DNA of 64,000 bases from Marinobacter mobilis (GTDB taxonomy: Bacteria; Pseudomonadota; Gammaproteobacteria; Pseudomonadales; Oleiphilaceae). The stretch is taken from NCBI RefSeq assembly GCF_900106945.1, contig NZ_FNNE01000009.1:124001-188000 (forward strand), read 5' to 3'. The notes beneath the pieces were generated by a model that worked only from the letters and a program-made list of their open reading frames with translations, did no database searches and had not been told where the DNA came from. The position numbers and the translations under genes are program-made. Of this stretch, positions 1 to 12,023 are shown one piece after another; within the stretch, counting starts at the first letter, position 1, and the number at the start of each line of letters is the position of its first letter.

Positions 1-319
1 CTTTTGCGGCGAGGCGGCCGCTTTCAAGATCTTCACCAATACCCATATCCATGAGCAGATGCTTGATGCCAGCTACCAGGTGGTACAACAAGGCGGACAG
101 GATGCCCCAGATGATCAACTTCGGAAGGAAGCCGTCCAGCAGTTCACTAACACGAGCGAAGCCTTCTTCCCCGGAAAGGGAAACATCAAGGCCGTACAAC
201 AGGAAGGCAACACCTACGAAGATGATGATGCCGCTGACCCGGTGCAGGATTGACGTGATGGCTGGCAGTGGAAAATGAAACTTGCCGAGATCGAGATTAA
301 CTGGTCGTTTGCTATTCAC
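1..319 (-). CDS. sdhC: Succinate dehydrogenase cytochrome b556 subunit (partial)
   Basis: This is the N-terminal part of the membrane anchor of succinate dehydrogenase (complex II), which binds haem b and quinone. The reverse strand reads VNSKRPVNLDLGKFHFPLP, then AITSILHRVSG, which is the typical SdhC opening and first helix. Next comes a second helix containing LLYHLVAGIKHLLMDMG, the family's haem-ligand region. The reading frame runs off the left edge at about residue 106. I chose the GTG at 319 because the conserved N-terminus begins there and no ATG is available in frame. The gene is divergent from gltA, as in many gammaproteobacteria where sdhCDAB and gltA lie back to back. Confidence 0.93.
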   Translation of the reverse strand, partial: MNSKRPVNLDLGKFHFPLPAITSILHRVSGIIIFVGVAFLLYGLDVSLSGEEGFARVSELLDGFLPKLIIWGILSALLYHLVAGIKHLLMDMGIGEDLESGRLAAK

Positions 320-794
320 AGCGCTCTCACACTCTCTCTTTGCTCCGCGCGTCCGGACGAAACCGGGGGCGGATGGTTGGTATGTAAGGATTGTCGTGTC
401 TGTTTGTCGCGTTGAAACGAAGCCGTAACACGATTGGCTCTGGAGGGAGAGAAACCACCGCACGCAGACGTCGTTGCAGGCGCATTGGATTGGTGTATCC
501 CCTATTCCGGGCTACGGATTATAAGGAGTGGCCATGGGAATTACAAACCTGCAACGTGCCAAACCCCCTGAAAATCAGGGCACAAAGGTCCCCGTTTGAC
601 TAATTAATTAGTCCGGCACATCAATTCGGAAGACCCACTTGCAAGCACTCAGACAGGAAAAGCACACTCTGATTTTAAACCTTTTATTCGCTCCTCCATT
701 GACAAAAAAAGCCAACACCCTATATTTTGCCGCCTGTTTTGCCATAATACGCGCCTTCCCGCGCATTCAAAATGCTGATAAATAGGAGAGCACC
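320..794. promoter_or_regulatory. sdhC-gltA divergent control region
   Basis: This is a 475-base non-coding stretch between two divergent TCA-cycle genes. The gltA-proximal part carries a strong promoter, listed separately. A short reading frame at 391-603 has no ribosome binding site and no recognisable product, so I do not call it. The promoter for sdhC must lie in the left part, but I could not pick convincing boxes there. A/T-rich sequence covers about 600-740. Confidence 0.6.
699..726 (+). promoter_or_regulatory. Sigma-70 promoter of gltA
   Basis: A perfect -35 box TTGACA (699-704) is followed after 16 bases by TATATT (721-726), about 70 bases before the gltA start. A second possible -10, CATAAT, lies at 743-748. 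The start codon at 795 is preceded by AGGAG. Confidence 0.75.
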
Positions 795-2069
<1,275 letters not shown>

Positions 2070-2100
2070 GTCCGGTGGCTGCATCAGCAGCTGCAAATTA

Positions 2101-2129
2101 AAGGGGCCGCCTTCAGCGGCCCTTTTTTT
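2101..2129 (+). terminator. Rho-independent terminator of gltA
   Basis: A 7-bp GC stem (GGGCCGC/GCGGCCC) with a 5-base loop is followed directly by seven T residues, starting about 30 bases after the gltA stop. Confidence 0.9.
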
Positions 2130-2239
2130 GGCCCGCCCTCTGCAAACACCACCCTACCCTTGTCGACCTTGTAAATTCAGCCCCTTCTGCGATCATACGG
2201 AGCAGACCGCTATCTCACCGCTCTTTCAGGGGACGGATC

Positions 2240-3112
2240 ATGACAACAAAAATTGCATTCATTGGCCTGGGCGTTATGGGCTTCCCGATGGCTGGACACC
2301 TTGCGCAAGCAGGTCATCAGGTATCCGTTTGGAACCGTTCTCCGGCAAAGGCACAACAGTGGGCACAGGCATACCCAGGCACTGCTGCTGAATCGATTGC
2401 GCAGGCGGTGGCCGGAGCAGCAGTGGTGATGACCTGCGTTGGCGCCGATCCGGACCTGATCGGCGTTTATGAAGGACCACAGGGAATCATCGCCAATGCA
2501 CCGGAAGGCTGCATACTGGTAGACCACACCACCGCGTCTGCTGGCGTTGCGGAGCGCCTCGCAGGCGTGGCCAGAGAAAAGGGCCAGGCATTCATCGACG
2601 CGCCGGTCTCAGGCGGACAACAAGGGGCTGAGAACGGCCAGCTGACCATCATGTGCGGAGGCGATACCCAGGCCTACAACGCCGCCAAACCAATGCTCGA
2701 CTGCTACGCCCGCGCGGTCAATCTCATGGGACCGGTCGGTGCCGGACAGAGAACCAAGATGGTCAACCAGATTGCCATCGCCGGCCTTGTACAAGGCCTG
2801 TCAGAAGCCATTCACTTTGCAGAAAACGCAGGCCTTGATGTCAGCAAAGTGATTGATGTGATTTCCAAGGGTGCCGCTCAGTCCTGGCAGATGGAAAACC
2901 GCTCAGCGACGATGATTGAGGGCGAGTTCGAACATGGCTTTGCCGTAGACTGGATGCGCAAGGATCTCGCAATCTGCCTGGAGGAGGCCCGCCGTAACCA
3001 CTCCAGCCTTCCGGTCACCGCATTGGTTGACCAGTTCTATGGCGACGTTCAGGCCATGGGAGGGCGGCGCTGGGACACCTCAGCGCTGATTCAGCGCCTT
3101 CGCACGCACTGA
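2240..3112 (+). CDS. 3-hydroxyisobutyrate dehydrogenase-family oxidoreductase
   Basis: A 290-residue member of the beta-hydroxyacid dehydrogenase family, which oxidises short 3-hydroxy acids or reduces 2-hydroxy-3-oxopropionate with NAD(P). The N-terminus has the Rossmann motif GLGVMGFPMAG. The substrate-binding motif DAPVSGGQQGAENG follows at about residue 118, and the presumed catalytic lysine lies in GQRTKMVNQ at about residue 172. The helical C-terminal half is normal for the family. The substrate cannot be told from sequence: candidates are 3-hydroxyisobutyrate, tartronate semialdehyde and succinic semialdehyde. No catabolic partner genes lie alongside. A purine-rich GGGGACGG site precedes the ATG. 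Confidence 0.88.
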   Translation: MTTKIAFIGLGVMGFPMAGHLAQAGHQVSVWNRSPAKAQQWAQAYPGTAAESIAQAVAGAAVVMTCVGADPDLIGVYEGPQGIIANAPEGCILVDHTTASAGVAERLAGVAREKGQAFIDAPVSGGQQGAENGQLTIMCGGDTQAYNAAKPMLDCYARAVNLMGPVGAGQRTKMVNQIAIAGLVQGLSEAIHFAENAGLDVSKVIDVISKGAAQSWQMENRSATMIEGEFEHGFAVDWMRKDLAICLEEARRNHSSLPVTALVDQFYGDVQAMGGRRWDTSALIQRLRTH

Positions 3113-3316
3113 CCCCCGGCCGTGCCTCTGGTGGCGCCTCAGGGCGTCACGCCCCCCCTTGCCGTCCCCGGCAACAAAAGAACCACTCAAAATATATACA
3201 CAACCGATACACAACGCGAAAACCGTTACAGGAAAAGGCGCTACTCTAGTCAGGTATGGTCAACCAACCGGCCGCCAACGACACGCCCATCTGCCCCGAC
3301 CCGAGAGAGCCTATCC

Positions 3317-3730
3317 ATGAACGAACAACAAATCGCACTCGTCCAGCAATCCTTTGCCAAAGTCGCCCCGATTGCCGACCAGGCCGCCGCCATGTTCTAC
3401 CAGAAACTGTTTGAACTGGACCCTTCCCTGAAGCCCCTGTTCAAAGGCAGCATGGAGGAACAGGGCAAAAAACTGATGAAAATGATCGGGCTTGCGGTTA
3501 ACAGCCTCGGCCGCCTTGATGACCTGGTCCCTGCCGTACAGAGTCTGGGCGAACGCCACAACAACTATGGCGTGAAAGACGGCGATTACGACACGGTCGG
3601 CAACGCCTTGATCTGGACCCTTGAGCAGGGCCTCGGCGACGACTTCACCCCTGACTGCAAAGACGCCTGGGTCAAGACTTATACCTTGCTGGCGGGCACC
3701 ATGAAAGACGCAGCCTCAGCAGCCGCCTGA
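3317..3730 (+). CDS. Single-domain bacterial haemoglobin
   Basis: A 137-residue globin without a reductase domain, related to Vitreoscilla haemoglobin and the globin part of flavohaemoglobins. Such proteins bind oxygen or NO; which applies here is unknown. The proximal haem ligand is His81 (F8) in SLGERHNNYGV. Tyr28 (B10), Phe42 (CD1, in PLFKG) and Gln49 (E7) fit a distal pocket of this class. I start at the ATG at 3317 because the globin A helix begins there; the open frame extends back to 3122 but that part resembles nothing. The gene has its own 200-base upstream region and a terminator shared with the convergent topA. Confidence 0.88.
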   Translation: MNEQQIALVQQSFAKVAPIADQAAAMFYQKLFELDPSLKPLFKGSMEEQGKKLMKMIGLAVNSLGRLDDLVPAVQSLGERHNNYGVKDGDYDTVGNALIWTLEQGLGDDFTPDCKDAWVKTYTLLAGTMKDAASAAA

Positions 3731-3745
3731 CACCGCTAAAAAGCG

Positions 3746-3781
3746 AAAAGCCCGGAGCACATTCATGCATCCGGGCTTTTT
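3746..3781. terminator. Bidirectional terminator between globin and topA
   Basis: An inverted repeat (AAAAGCCCGGA / TCCGGGCTTTT) has a run of A on one side and a run of T on the other, so it can stop transcription from both convergent genes. Confidence 0.88.
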
Positions 3782-3798
3782 GTGAACGGAACGCCGGG

Positions 3799-6432
3799 TC
3801 AGCGATTCTGGACCCACTTCCCGCCCTGATAGTAGGCTGTCCAACCGCTCGCCTTACCATCCTTCTCGCTCATCACGTACTGCTCTTTGGTCTTCCGGCT
3901 ATAACGCACAACCGCCGGATTGCCATCTGGATCCTTGACCGGCGCCTTCATCAGGAAAGCATACTTCGGATCAATTTCGTCCTTGTGCGGCAACAATTCG
4001 CTGACAAGAGGCGCACGGGTTTCGCGATTTTTCGGGAACTTGCTCGCCGCCAGGAACAGCCCGGACGCACCATCTCTCAGGATGTATGTATCATCGACTT
4101 TCTGACATTGCAGCTCCGGCATCGGCACCGGGTCCATTTTAGGGGGCGCAGGCTCACCGCTCTTCAACAGCTTGCGGGTATTCTTGCACTCCTCATTGGT
4201 ACAACCGAAGTATTTGCCAAAACGACCGGTCTTGAGCTGCATCTCTGAGCCGCATTTGTCGCACTCCAGTGTCGGCCCTTCATAACCCTTGATCCGGAAG
4301 CTGCCCTGCTCGACCTCATAGCCCGAACAATCAGGGTTATTACCACACACGTGCAGCTTACGCTTCTCGTCGACAAGGTAGCTGTCCATCGCCGTTCCGC
4401 ACTTCGGACAGCGGCGCTTCATCCTGAGGAGACGGGATTCACCCTCCCCTTCGACATCATCATCTGCGCTGACCACCTCATCACCGGACACCAGGTTGAT
4501 CGTGGTTTTGCAACGCTCTTTGGGCGGCAAGGCATAACCGGAACAGCCAAGAAACACACCGGTACTGGCAACCCGGATCTGCATCGGACGCTCACAGGAC
4601 GGGCATGGGATATCGGTCTCGGTCGGCGTATTTCCGCGCATACCGTCGCTGCCATCCTGCCCCGCCACTTCAAGACGCTTGCTGAAATTGGTGTAGAAGC
4701 CATTCAATACGGCCTTCCACTCAATCTCACCTTCGGCAATATCATCCAACTCTTCTTCGAGCTTGGCAGTGAAATCGTAATTCATCAGGTCTTCAAACGA
4801 CTCAGTCAGCCGTTCGGTAACGATATCGCCCATCTTTTCGGAGTAGAACCGGCGATTTTGCAACCGCACATAACCCCGATCCTGGATGGTCGAAATAATG
4901 GATGCGTAGGTGGATGGCCGACCAATCCCTTTCTTTTCAAGCTCTTTAACCAGGCTGGCTTCGGTGTAACGTGGAGCAGGCTTGGTGAAATGCTGAGTAG
5001 GATCAAGCTTCGCGAGCGTCAGCTCTTCGTTCACCTGAATATCCGGCAACGCAACATCTTCATCTTTCTTGGATGATTGGGGAGCAGCTTTAAGGAAACC
5101 ATCGAACTTGATGATCCTGCCACGGGTGCGCAGCTCATAGTCACCGTTAGCTACGGCGATGGACGTGCTCAGGAATTCGGCATCAGCCATCTGGCAGGCC
5201 ACGAACTGACGCCAGATGAGGTCATAGAGCTTCTCAGCGTCCTTCTCAAGGCCACTAATATCCGCCGCCCTTCGCTTGACATCCGTTGGCCGAATCGCCT
5301 CGTGAGCCTCCTGAGCGCCCTCCTTGCTGCCATACACCCTCGGCTGATCGGGAAGATAGCGATCACCAAACTGCTTGCCTATGAATTCCCGGCAACTGGT
5401 CACGGCGTCCTGACTCAGATTGGTTGAATCGGTACGCATGTAGGTAATAAAGCCCGCCTCATAGAGGCGCTGAGCCAGCATCATGGTTTTCTTGACGCTA
5501 AAGCCCATACGGTTACTGGCCGCCTGCTGCAGCGTCGAAGTGATAAACGGCGCACTGGGACGTGACCGGGTTGGCTTGTCTTCACGCTTGGCAACCCGGA
5601 ATGAGCCCTGCTCCAGTCGCTGCACATGCTCCTGGCTCTGCTTTTCATTTTCCGGCCGATAGGCCTTGTCAGCGTAACGGGTAACTTCAAAGCGTACCGG
5701 CTTGTCAGCATTCTTCGCACCCAGATCGGCATGAAGCTGCCAGAACTCTTCCGGGACAAAGGCCCGAATTTCACCTTCCCGCTCAACAATCAACCTGACG
5801 GCCACCGATTGCACACGGCCGGCTGACAGCCCGCGGGCGAGTTTCGCCCACAGCAACGGCGAGACCATGTAACCCACAACCCGGTCCAGAAAGCGGCGGG
5901 CCTGCTGGGCATTGACCCGATTGGTGTCCAAGGTCCCCGGTTCTTCAAACGCCGCCTGAATCGCGCGCTTGGTGATCTCGTTGAACACAACGCGGCGATA
6001 CTTTTCCGGCTCGCCACCGATGGTCTCCTGCAGATGCCAGGCGATCGCCTCTCCCTCGCGATCCAAATCCGTCGCCAGATAGATGTGGTCGGCGGATTTG
6101 GCCAGACGCTTGAGTTCGTTGACCACCTTTTCCTTGCCCGGGAGCACCTCGTAACGGGCCTGCCAGTTGTGGTCCGGGTCTACCCCCATACGCGCAACCA
6201 ATTGCTCCCTGGCTTTGCGTTTTTTGTACGCAGCCTTTTCGTCAGGGCTCATCTTGCGGGTCAGAGCCGCCTGCTTGGCACGTTCCTTGGGGTCGCTTTG
6301 CGAGCCACTACCACTGACCGGAAGATCACGAATATGGCCGACACTGGACTTCACAATGTAATCGGAGCCCAGATATTTGTTGATGGTCTTCGCTTTCGCT
6401 GGCGACTCGACTATGACGAGACTTTTACCCAT
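3799..6432 (-). CDS. topA: DNA topoisomerase I
   Basis: Relaxes negative supercoils by type IA strand passage. The protein has 877 residues, close to E. coli TopA (865). The Toprim domain is at the N-terminus, with Glu9 in IVES and the acidic motif [11 protein letters not shown] at about residues 122-132. The active-site tyrosine is Tyr331 in [14 protein letters not shown]. The C-terminal third holds three cysteine zinc-ribbon units beginning CPSCERP, CPKCGTA and CDKCGSE, then a basic TopA tail. It is convergent with the globin gene. A 150-base A/T-rich region precedes the start and presumably contains the promoter. Confidence 0.98.
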   Translation of the reverse strand: MGKSLVIVESPAKAKTINKYLGSDYIVKSSVGHIRDLPVSGSGSQSDPKERAKQAALTRKMSPDEKAAYKKRKAREQLVARMGVDPDHNWQARYEVLPGKEKVVNELKRLAKSADHIYLATDLDREGEAIAWHLQETIGGEPEKYRRVVFNEITKRAIQAAFEEPGTLDTNRVNAQQARRFLDRVVGYMVSPLLWAKLARGLSAGRVQSVAVRLIVEREGEIRAFVPEEFWQLHADLGAKNADKPVRFEVTRYADKAYRPENEKQSQEHVQRLEQGSFRVAKREDKPTRSRPSAPFITSTLQQAASNRMGFSVKKTMMLAQRLYEAGFITYMRTDSTNLSQDAVTSCREFIGKQFGDRYLPDQPRVYGSKEGAQEAHEAIRPTDVKRRAADISGLEKDAEKLYDLIWRQFVACQMADAEFLSTSIAVANGDYELRTRGRIIKFDGFLKAAPQSSKKDEDVALPDIQVNEELTLAKLDPTQHFTKPAPRYTEASLVKELEKKGIGRPSTYASIISTIQDRGYVRLQNRRFYSEKMGDIVTERLTESFEDLMNYDFTAKLEEELDDIAEGEIEWKAVLNGFYTNFSKRLEVAGQDGSDGMRGNTPTETDIPCPSCERPMQIRVASTGVFLGCSGYALPPKERCKTTINLVSGDEVVSADDDVEGEGESRLLRMKRRCPKCGTAMDSYLVDEKRKLHVCGNNPDCSGYEVEQGSFRIKGYEGPTLECDKCGSEMQLKTGRFGKYFGCTNEECKNTRKLLKSGEPAPPKMDPVPMPELQCQKVDDTYILRDGASGLFLAASKFPKNRETRAPLVSELLPHKDEIDPKYAFLMKAPVKDPDGNPAVVRYSRKTKEQYVMSEKDGKASGWTAYYQGGKWVQNR

Positions 6433-6586
6433 ATCGGAGTTCTGTATCCTTGACGAAAATCGTTCGAATATTCAGCACATCATAAACTTGCTGGAAAATC
6501 AGGCGACTACTAAACACATCTTAGTCGCCTCTTTATATAGAGGCTCTGTTTTACAGGGTCAAGAAATCCAACACAACCCATTAAAC

Positions 6587-6616
6587 AAAAAAAGCCCGGC
6601 AATGCCGGGCTTTTTC
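6587..6616. terminator. Terminator downstream of fadA
   Basis: A stem AAAAGCCCGGC/GCCGGGCTTTTT with a three-base loop (AAT) has A and T tracts on its two sides. It lies 22 bases beyond the fadA stop and upstream of the topA start, so its main role is to end the fadBA transcript. Confidence 0.9.
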
Positions 6617-6637
6617 TGGTCGCGTGTCTGACAAGTA

Positions 6638-7840
<1,203 letters not shown>

Positions 7841-7846
7841 TCAGGG

Positions 7847-9994
7847 TTAGCCAAAGAACTTTTTGCCATTCTTGGCCATTTCACGCAGCTTCTCGGTCGG
7901 GTGATACAGCGGACCCAGATCTGCGTACTTGTCTGCCAGCTCGACGAACTTGTCTACACCCATGTCGTCGATGTAACGCAGGGCACCACCACGGAACGGC
8001 GGGAAACCGATACCGAAGATCAGACCCATGTCAGCGTCAGCTGCAGCCTCAACAATGCCGTCTTCCAGGCAGCGAACGGTTTCCAGGCACAGCGGGATCA
8101 TCATACGAGCAACGATTTCTTCCTCGTCGAAGTCCTTCTGGCCCTGAACCACAGGCGCGATCAGCTTGTAGGTGTCTTCATCGACAACCTTCTTCTTCTT
8201 GCCCTTGCGGTCCAGCTCGTACTTGTAGAAGCCCTTGTCGTTCTTCTGACCGTAACGGTCGTTCTCGAACATGACATCGATGGCGCTCTTGTTCTCGTCC
8301 TTCATCCGGTCCGGGAAGCCTTCAGCCATCACTTCATTGGCGTGCTTGGCAGTGTCCATGCCAACGACGTCGAGCAGGTAGGCAGGACCCATCGGCCAGC
8401 CAAACTTCTCCATGGCTTTGTCGACTTTCTGGAAGTCAGCACCGTCACGTACGAGACCGGCAAATCCGCCGAAGTACGGGAACAGTACACGGTTAACCAA
8501 GAAGCCCGGGCAGTCGTTGACGACGATCGGCGTCTTACCCATAGCCTTGGCGTAAGCCACAGTGGTCGCGATAGCGCGATCGCTGGTCTTCTCACCGCGG
8601 ATAACCTCAACCAGCGGCATCATGTGCACCGGATTGAAGAAGTGCATGCCACAGAAGTTTTCCGGACGCTTCAGGTTTTTGGCCAGAAGGTTGATGGAAA
8701 TCGTGGACGTGTTGGATGTCAGGATGGCGTCTTCGCGAACCTGGTCTTCAGTCTCACGCAGAACGATGTCTTTGACCTTCGGGTTTTCGACAACCGCTTC
8801 AACCACCAGATCCACGTTCTTGAAATCGCCGTAGTTCAGGGCCGGAGTGATGCTGTTCAGAACGTCAGCCATCTTGTCAGCTTTCATCTTGCCGCGGCTT
8901 ACGCGCTTGGTCAGCAGAGTCTTAGCTTCTTTCAGGCCCAGGTCGATACCGGCCTGGTTGATGTCCTTCATGATGATCGGAGTGCCTTTCAGGGCTGACT
9001 GGTAGGCTACGCCACCACCCATAATGCCTGCACCCAGAACGGCGGCCAGTTTGACTTCACTGGCTTCCTTTTCCCATGCCTTGGCCTTCTTCTTGAGCTC
9101 CTGATCATTCAGGAACAGGCCAACCAGGCAGGCAGCCACATTGGTCTTGGCCATCTTGGCGAAGCCCTTGGCTTCGACTTCGATCGCCTTGTCGCGGGTC
9201 AGGCCTGCATGCTTCTGCATAACCTTGATCGCTTCAACCGGTGCCGGGTAGTTCCTGCCAGCTTTGCCGGCAACGAACGCCTTGGAGATCTCGAACGCCA
9301 TCATGCTTTCCATGGCATTCAGCTTGATCTTGCCCTTCTTCTCTTCGCGGCGCGCCAGGTTGTCCAGCTTGCCTTCGTTGCACTGGTTGATGATGGCAAC
9401 AGCGGCATTAACAAGATTACCGGAATCAACCACTGCATCGACAGCGCCGACCTTCAGGGCTGCATCGGCACGGTTCTCGGTGCCGCCACAGATCCACTCA
9501 ACTGCGTTATCAACACCGACCAGACGGGACAGACGCACGGTACCGCCGAAGCCCGGGAAGATACCCAGCTTGACTTCCGGCAGACCAACTTTGGCCTTGC
9601 TGTCCATAACGCGGTAATCAGTCGCCAGACACATTTCAAAACCACCACCCAGAGCCATGCCATTGATGGCAGTAACGGTCGGGAACGGCAGGTCTTCAAC
9701 GGCGTTGAATACTTCGTTGGCTTTGAGGTTGTTTGCAACCAGATCTTCTTCTGAGCCTGCAAACATCTCGGTAAATTCGGTGATATCGGCGCCGACAATG
9801 AACGCGTCTTTGGAGCTGGTGACAACCAGACCCTTCAGACCTTTCTGTTCCTTGAGTTTGTCGGTCGCGGCGCGGAGCTCTTCAATGGTAAGACGATTGA
9901 ACTTGTTGACTGACTCGCCTTGCAAGTCAAAGTTCAACTGAGCGATCCCGCCTTCGATCTCTTTAACCGTGATGGCTTTACCTTCGTAAATCAT
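7847..9994 (-). CDS. fadB: Fatty acid oxidation complex alpha subunit (enoyl-CoA hydratase/3-hydroxyacyl-CoA dehydrogenase)
   Basis: Performs the hydration and NAD-dependent dehydrogenation steps of beta-oxidation in the alpha2beta2 complex with FadA. The protein has 715 residues. The crotonase domain (about 1-190) carries [11 protein letters not shown] and [16 protein letters not shown]. The dehydrogenase domain carries the NAD motif [12 protein letters not shown] at about residue 320 and the catalytic His in [10 protein letters not shown] second dehydrogenase C-terminal domain follows. I start at the ATG at 9994, seven bases after GGAGA; the TTG at 9997 is a poorer choice. A PsrA-type palindrome lies about 115 bases upstream, which fits induction by fatty acids. 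Confidence 0.97.
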   Translation of the reverse strand: MIYEGKAITVKEIEGGIAQLNFDLQGESVNKFNRLTIEELRAATDKLKEQKGLKGLVVTSSKDAFIVGADITEFTEMFAGSEEDLVANNLKANEVFNAVEDLPFPTVTAINGMALGGGFEMCLATDYRVMDSKAKVGLPEVKLGIFPGFGGTVRLSRLVGVDNAVEWICGGTENRADAALKVGAVDAVVDSGNLVNAAVAIINQCNEGKLDNLARREEKKGKIKLNAMESMMAFEISKAFVAGKAGRNYPAPVEAIKVMQKHAGLTRDKAIEVEAKGFAKMAKTNVAACLVGLFLNDQELKKKAKAWEKEASEVKLAAVLGAGIMGGGVAYQSALKGTPIIMKDINQAGIDLGLKEAKTLLTKRVSRGKMKADKMADVLNSITPALNYGDFKNVDLVVEAVVENPKVKDIVLRETEDQVREDAILTSNTSTISINLLAKNLKRPENFCGMHFFNPVHMMPLVEVIRGEKTSDRAIATTVAYAKAMGKTPIVVNDCPGFLVNRVLFPYFGGFAGLVRDGADFQKVDKAMEKFGWPMGPAYLLDVVGMDTAKHANEVMAEGFPDRMKDENKSAIDVMFENDRYGQKNDKGFYKYELDRKGKKKKVVDEDTYKLIAPVVQGQKDFDEEEIVARMMIPLCLETVRCLEDGIVEAAADADMGLIFGIGFPPFRGGALRYIDDMGVDKFVELADKYADLGPLYHPTEKLREMAKNGKKFFG

Positions 9995-10493
9995 CAACTG
10001 ATCTCCAGTCTGTGTTTGGAACTGCTTCCAGCAGGCCGGTTCGACATGTACCGTCCTGTTGTTTGTGCAGCGAGATTTTGGTCACTGCCCGATCAACCGA
10101 TTCAAAAATTCATACAGTCGTTTGAATCGTGAGGGTCACACGATGAAAAAAATCCGCCCGTTTGTCAATTTGTTTCTGGGCACTACGTCCCAAAAGAAAC
10201 ACCCCAGGTATGGCTGATACCTCAAAAATTGGATAGAGTTTTCTTGTATTTCAAGTTATTAAAGATAAGTTCTGACAAAGCGCTGAAACTTGGCTACGTA
10301 CCGGCAAAAATTCGTTACATTTAAACCGGCTCCAGCCGGGAAAAGCCCTTGATTGGCGGGCTTAGTTACATTAACGTCGAGTGCGAACCCCACCCAAGGA
10401 ATCGGATTCACCTTCGTATGATAGACGAGGTGGGCGACAGGACTTCACCTGGCAACAATAATAAAATCGAATAAGAAACGGAGCATTGATCCG
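9995..10493. promoter_or_regulatory. Divergent region between fadBA and the 10494 gene
   Basis: About 500 non-coding bases. The part nearest fadB carries the palindrome listed separately. The middle (10200-10330) is A/T-rich, and a GC-rich patch (GGCTCCAGCCGGG) lies near 10330. No open frame with a ribosome site is visible. The promoter of the rightward gene presumably lies in 10330-10470, but I could not choose boxes with confidence. Confidence 0.5.
10108..10127. promoter_or_regulatory. Candidate PsrA-type fatty-acid operator
   Basis: ATTCATAC-AGTC-GTTTGAAT is a palindrome with 8-base arms and one mismatched pair. It fits the TTCAAAC-N4-GTTTGAA type of site that I recall for PsrA, the TetR-family acyl-CoA regulator of Pseudomonas beta-oxidation genes. 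It lies about 115 bases upstream of fadB. A longer perfect repeat, GATTCAAA (10099-10106) with TTTGAATC (10121-10128), overlaps it. Confidence 0.6.
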
Positions 10494-11309
10494 ATGAAAG
10501 ACCTTCACATCCGGGCAAAGGCCATTTCCCTGGCTCTCTCCCTACTGTTTACATTCTCCTTTGCCGCCAAGGCGGATGAAGCCGCTGACTTTCTCAGCAA
10601 TCTTCACGAATTCCGCGTCAACAACTTTGTCGCACTGGACGCCTACTACCGGTTTACGGTTGACGGCAATACCGATGCCCTGAACGAGATCGTTACCGCC
10701 ATCAACAGCGCAAACACTTCGATGAGCACCGTGTCTGATAGCACCGCCGAGGTTCTTGCAGCCAGCGAAATCGAGAACCTCAATCAGGAGTTTGATAAGT
10801 TCAAGAACCTGGTTCGCCTCAACATCAATGACGTTCGCCAGAGCGGATACCCCGACCTGCGCCTGGTGTCCGAAATGGCCGATCAGGCCGCCATTTTGAA
10901 TAACCGCGCCTCCGACATGTACAACGAGGCCCTGGAAAGCAGCCAGGTTTCCAGTAATGACAAGGTTGAGGCTGCTCGACTGGCCTCCGTCACCATGGCC
11001 CAGATGATGGCGAAGTATTCCGTTCGCTCCAACATGTCTGTCTCACAAACCTTTCAGGGCTCCAGCGACGACACTCCCCTTGACCAGAAAGCACAGCAAT
11101 TCGAAAACCTTCTGGGCCAGTTGAGCGCCGGACCGAACAGCGGCCCCCTCAAAACAACGCTTGAGGGGATCAAGTCCAAATGGAGCTTTATCAAGAACTC
11201 TTACATCAATTACAACGAGAACAATGTGTCGTTTGTGATTGACCGCTACTCCAAGGGCATCCTCGAAGATCTGGCGACGACCATCGATCTGCTGCAGCAA
11301 AGCGCCTGA
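10494..11309 (+). CDS. Exported helical protein of unknown function
   Basis: I do not recognise this 271-residue protein. The N-terminus is a clear Sec signal peptide: basic MKDLHIRAK, then a hydrophobic stretch, with likely cleavage after AAKA at about residue 27. The mature part is acidic, has no cysteine and is predicted by eye to be almost entirely helical with heptad-like spacing (DKFKNLVRLNINDVR, KAQQFENLLGQL). It resembles periplasmic four-helix sensor domains such as those of pilus chemoreceptors, but has no membrane or signalling domain after it. A GGAG site lies 10 bases before the ATG. A GC hairpin follows the stop. Confidence 0.8.
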   Translation: MKDLHIRAKAISLALSLLFTFSFAAKADEAADFLSNLHEFRVNNFVALDAYYRFTVDGNTDALNEIVTAINSANTSMSTVSDSTAEVLAASEIENLNQEFDKFKNLVRLNINDVRQSGYPDLRLVSEMADQAAILNNRASDMYNEALESSQVSSNDKVEAARLASVTMAQMMAKYSVRSNMSVSQTFQGSSDDTPLDQKAQQFENLLGQLSAGPNSGPLKTTLEGIKSKWSFIKNSYINYNENNVSFVIDRYSKGILEDLATTIDLLQQSA

Positions 11310-11323
11310 GCATTGCTCCCCAC

Positions 11324-11343
11324 CCGGCAGCCTCCGCTGCCGG
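11324..11343 (+). terminator. GC hairpin after the 10494 gene
   Basis: An 8-bp perfect stem, CCGGCAGC/GCTGCCGG, with a 4-base loop starts 14 bases after the stop. No T tract follows, so it may act only as a 3'-end stabiliser or a weak terminator. Confidence 0.45.
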
Positions 11344-11453
11344 CACACCCCCTCTGATGAATATTGATGCCCGTCAGTGACCTATCCGGTTTTCTGTCTT
11401 ACAGTTAAGCCATAGACCACCCACCTTCGGGCACAAACAGAAAGGAGTTCGTG

Positions 11454-11885
11454 ATGTCGAGTTACAAAAAGATCCTGGCCGCCATTGATCTGACCGAAGA
11501 AGCACCCCAAGTGATCAACAAAGCCGCTGAGATCGCCAAAGTGCACGGCGCCGAGCTCGTGCTGGCACATGTCGTAGAACCCGTGGGTTACGCCTACGGC
11601 GGGGATATACCCATGGACCTGACTGAGCTGCAGGATCAGCTCGATGCTGCCGCAAAGGAGCAACTGGCAAACTACGGAGCCAGCCACGGGGTGAGCACTG
11701 AAAATCAGGTCGTTACGGTTGGCCGCCCTGAATCCGAAATTCATCGCCTCCAGGAAGACCGGGGGGTTGACCTTATCGTGGTTGGCAGCCATGGCCGCAG
11801 CGGTATCCAGCTTCTGCTTGGATCCACCGCCAATGGCGTGCTGCACGGGGCAAAATGTGATGTGCTGGCCGTTCGCATCAGCTAA
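11454..11885 (+). CDS. Universal stress protein, UspA family
   Basis: A 143-residue single Usp domain, a cytoplasmic stress-associated protein. The fold is marked by the N-terminal strand YKKILAAIDLTEEA and the C-terminal nucleotide-loop-like segment VVGSHGRSGIQLLLGS, ending in CDVLAVR. That loop has eight residues between its second and third glycines where ATP-binding Usp proteins usually have nine, so nucleotide binding is uncertain. I use the ATG at 11454 because AAAGGAG lies six bases upstream; the GTG three bases earlier is too close to that site. The gene stands alone. Confidence 0.93.
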   Translation: MSSYKKILAAIDLTEEAPQVINKAAEIAKVHGAELVLAHVVEPVGYAYGGDIPMDLTELQDQLDAAAKEQLANYGASHGVSTENQVVTVGRPESEIHRLQEDRGVDLIVVGSHGRSGIQLLLGSTANGVLHGAKCDVLAVRIS

Positions 11886-11902
11886 CCGCCAACCCTGAGA
11901 CC

Positions 11903-11920
11903 AGGCGCCTTTCGGCGCCT
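11903..11920 (+). terminator. Weak hairpin after the Usp gene
   Basis: A 7-bp stem, AGGCGCC/GGCGCCT, with a TTTC loop lies 17 bases after the stop. No T run follows, so termination is only possible. Confidence 0.4.
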
Positions 11921-12023
11921 GCTGACACTACCTTGGTTACACGACTGCCCCGACCAGGCAGCGCAGGCACACCCAGCCCTTCCTTCCCGCTGACCGGCAG
12001 CCTTTCTACCGACATTCAGGACG

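Noticed and set aside
391..603. Short open frame upstream of gltA
   Set aside because: No ribosome site, Arg-rich low-information translation, and it lies in the control region between sdhC and gltA.
3122..3316. N-terminal extension of the globin frame
   Set aside because: The extension resembles nothing. The globin fold starts exactly at the ATG at 3317.
7901..8998. Long plus-strand open frame opposite fadB
   Set aside because: The translation is His/Val/Gln-rich with no motifs, and fadB on the other strand is certain.
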